From Anas platyrhynchos (taxonomy: Eukaryota; Chordata; Aves; Anseriformes; Anatidae), in assembly GCF_047663525.1 (NCBI RefSeq), contig NC_092593.1, forward strand, positions 25,508,501 through 25,572,500: a stretch of 64,000 nt of DNA, in the 5' to 3' direction. Numbering within the stretch: position 1 is the stretch's first letter; the number at the start of each line of letters is the position of its first letter. A model generated the notes under the pieces. The model was given only the letters and a program-made list of their open reading frames with translations. It did not search any database and was not told where the DNA came from. The translations under genes and the position numbers were made by a program. Of the stretch, positions 62,673-64,000 are shown piece by piece.

Positions 62673-64000
62673 GTAAGTGCCAGCATACTTTCTAAACTAT
62701 TGAATTTGTTTATTTGGGATTGTCTGCAAAATGGTTAGTTAATGAACTACATGATTTTAAAAACCCAGCAGTAATTTCAAAATACTAAATATTAAATAAT
62801 GGACCATAGAACAGTTTGGAGTAAAAAACATGAATCTATGTAAATCTTGGCCTCCAGATGATGGCAATTATTTCAGTATTTTATACTTCCCTATGTTTTG
62901 TTGTATGTACAAGGAGAGTAAACATGATCCTTAAGACATAATAAGAGTCCTTAAGACATAATTTGAGCCCTTAAGACAGAATTTGAAACACATTACCTAC
63001 TTTACTTCACATCAAACTTTTATCTTATATAGCCCTCTGCAACATTATTTTCCTGCCTTATCTCTTCATTCTTTATAAAGCAGTTCAGGCTTTTTCTCAC
63101 TGATGTATCTTTTAGATCATTGCTGTATGCACTGGTATCTCAGTAAAATTAAACCATCTTAGCTCTACTGGGATCTCCTCTTGCTGCAGTGTGCTGATGC
63201 TCTCCCAATCTGATTAATGTCACCAGTAGCTGAAATTCCTGAGAAATGTGCTGAGAGAAGCATTTAAAGAACCCTGCTCTTGAGGTTGAGATCATTGCAG
63301 CATAGCTCAGATTAGGGATGTTCAAGCATGGCATATGGTTAAGGTAATATTATTTTGACACTGCAAGTGGCCCATGCATTTGCTGCAGGGCTAATGCTGA
63401 TCCCAGTTTGGAGAGTAGTGTTCTGGCCCATGTTTCAGGCAGTTCAGCTCTCAGTAATGATGCATGAAAGATCTACCTCAGACCGACTTTCCTTAGGTTA
63501 ATGGGATACAGTGCCTGTGTTGCTAGGACTTAATTTAAAGCAAACTCACCTTGACTGATAATCTCTTTTGCAATTCACTTTGTACAGTTTGTACTGTCAT
63601 ATTTCCTTTTATAAACAGATACTTGGTAGAGTACCAAATCAAAACCAAACAGAGAATAAGAACTCTTTTTAATTTACAGGAAATTTTAGTGTAAACAAAG
63701 TGGTGCATGTCTGTTATCTCCTTTCCTGCAATGTTCATAATAAATCTTTAAATAAATCATTTTTATTATCAGTTAGGATTGCTGCAAGTATCAGTAAACT
63801 TCCACGTAAACCCAAGAGCTAGTATTCGTCCTTTTCACCTATGTTTATTCATGGATATGTTATCCCCTCTTATTAGGTACTGGAAAACCAGTATTGAAGA
63901 AAGTTCTTTGGTTAGATTAAAATGTTGTCTTTTTATTTTTTTTTAGTTTTATACAGAGTAAGACAAAAATAACAAAATTATAAGCACCTTCATTTTCCTT
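62673..64000 (+). other. PPP1R1C intron 2 (continues past window)
   Basis: At least 1.3 kb. Contains the 20-bp tandem repeat. No further PPP1R1C exon is visible before the window ends. Confidence 0.8.
62928..62987 (+). repeat. 20-bp tandem repeat, three copies
   Basis: Unit TCCTTAAGACATAATTTGAG, with small differences in each copy. It starts 255 bp into PPP1R1C intron 2. Confidence 0.88.

Overview
The window is vertebrate nuclear DNA, almost certainly from a bird. Three things point that way: CR1-type LINE fragments, one of which still carries an open reverse-transcriptase tail; an intron density and size typical of birds; and two adjacent genes in the order known from human 2q31, where ITPRID2 (SSFA2/KRAP) is followed by PPP1R1C. 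A galliform such as chicken (orthologous block on chromosome 7, from memory) fits well, but the sequence alone does not settle the species.

Layout. Positions 1 to about 8,050 are intergenic DNA upstream of ITPRID2, with no supported gene, several (GTTT)n runs and one CR1 tail. A CpG island at about 8,080-9,280 holds the ITPRID2 promoter, the ATG at 8650 and the first two coding exons, which are separated by a 100-bp intron. Seventeen coding exons on the + strand run to the stop at 48405-48407. Joined at consensus GT/AG sites they total 3,786 nt with consistent phases and encode 1,261 residues, very close to the human length as I recall it (about 1,259). The 3' UTR probably includes one more splice and ends at an AATAAA at 50080. 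About 10 kb of intergenic DNA follows, with old repeats and homopolymer tracts. PPP1R1C then begins at about 60,150, and only its first two coding exons (47 codons and one base) lie inside the window.

Function. ITPRID2 tethers inositol trisphosphate receptors to actin and licenses their calcium release. PPP1R1C is a small protein phosphatase 1 inhibitor of the DARPP-32/inhibitor-1 family that is controlled by PKA-type phosphorylation. Both act in second-messenger signalling, but their adjacency is conserved vertebrate synteny and not an operon.

I found no mobile defence system, CRISPR array, RNA gene or other clearly new system. The items worth a second look are lineage-specific acidic tracts in ITPRID2, a G-quadruplex-like (GGGAC)n array in its promoter, long antisense intronic ORFs, a possible antisense retrocopy in intron 9, a U-rich/A-rich hairpin in the 3' UTR, and short tandem repeats.
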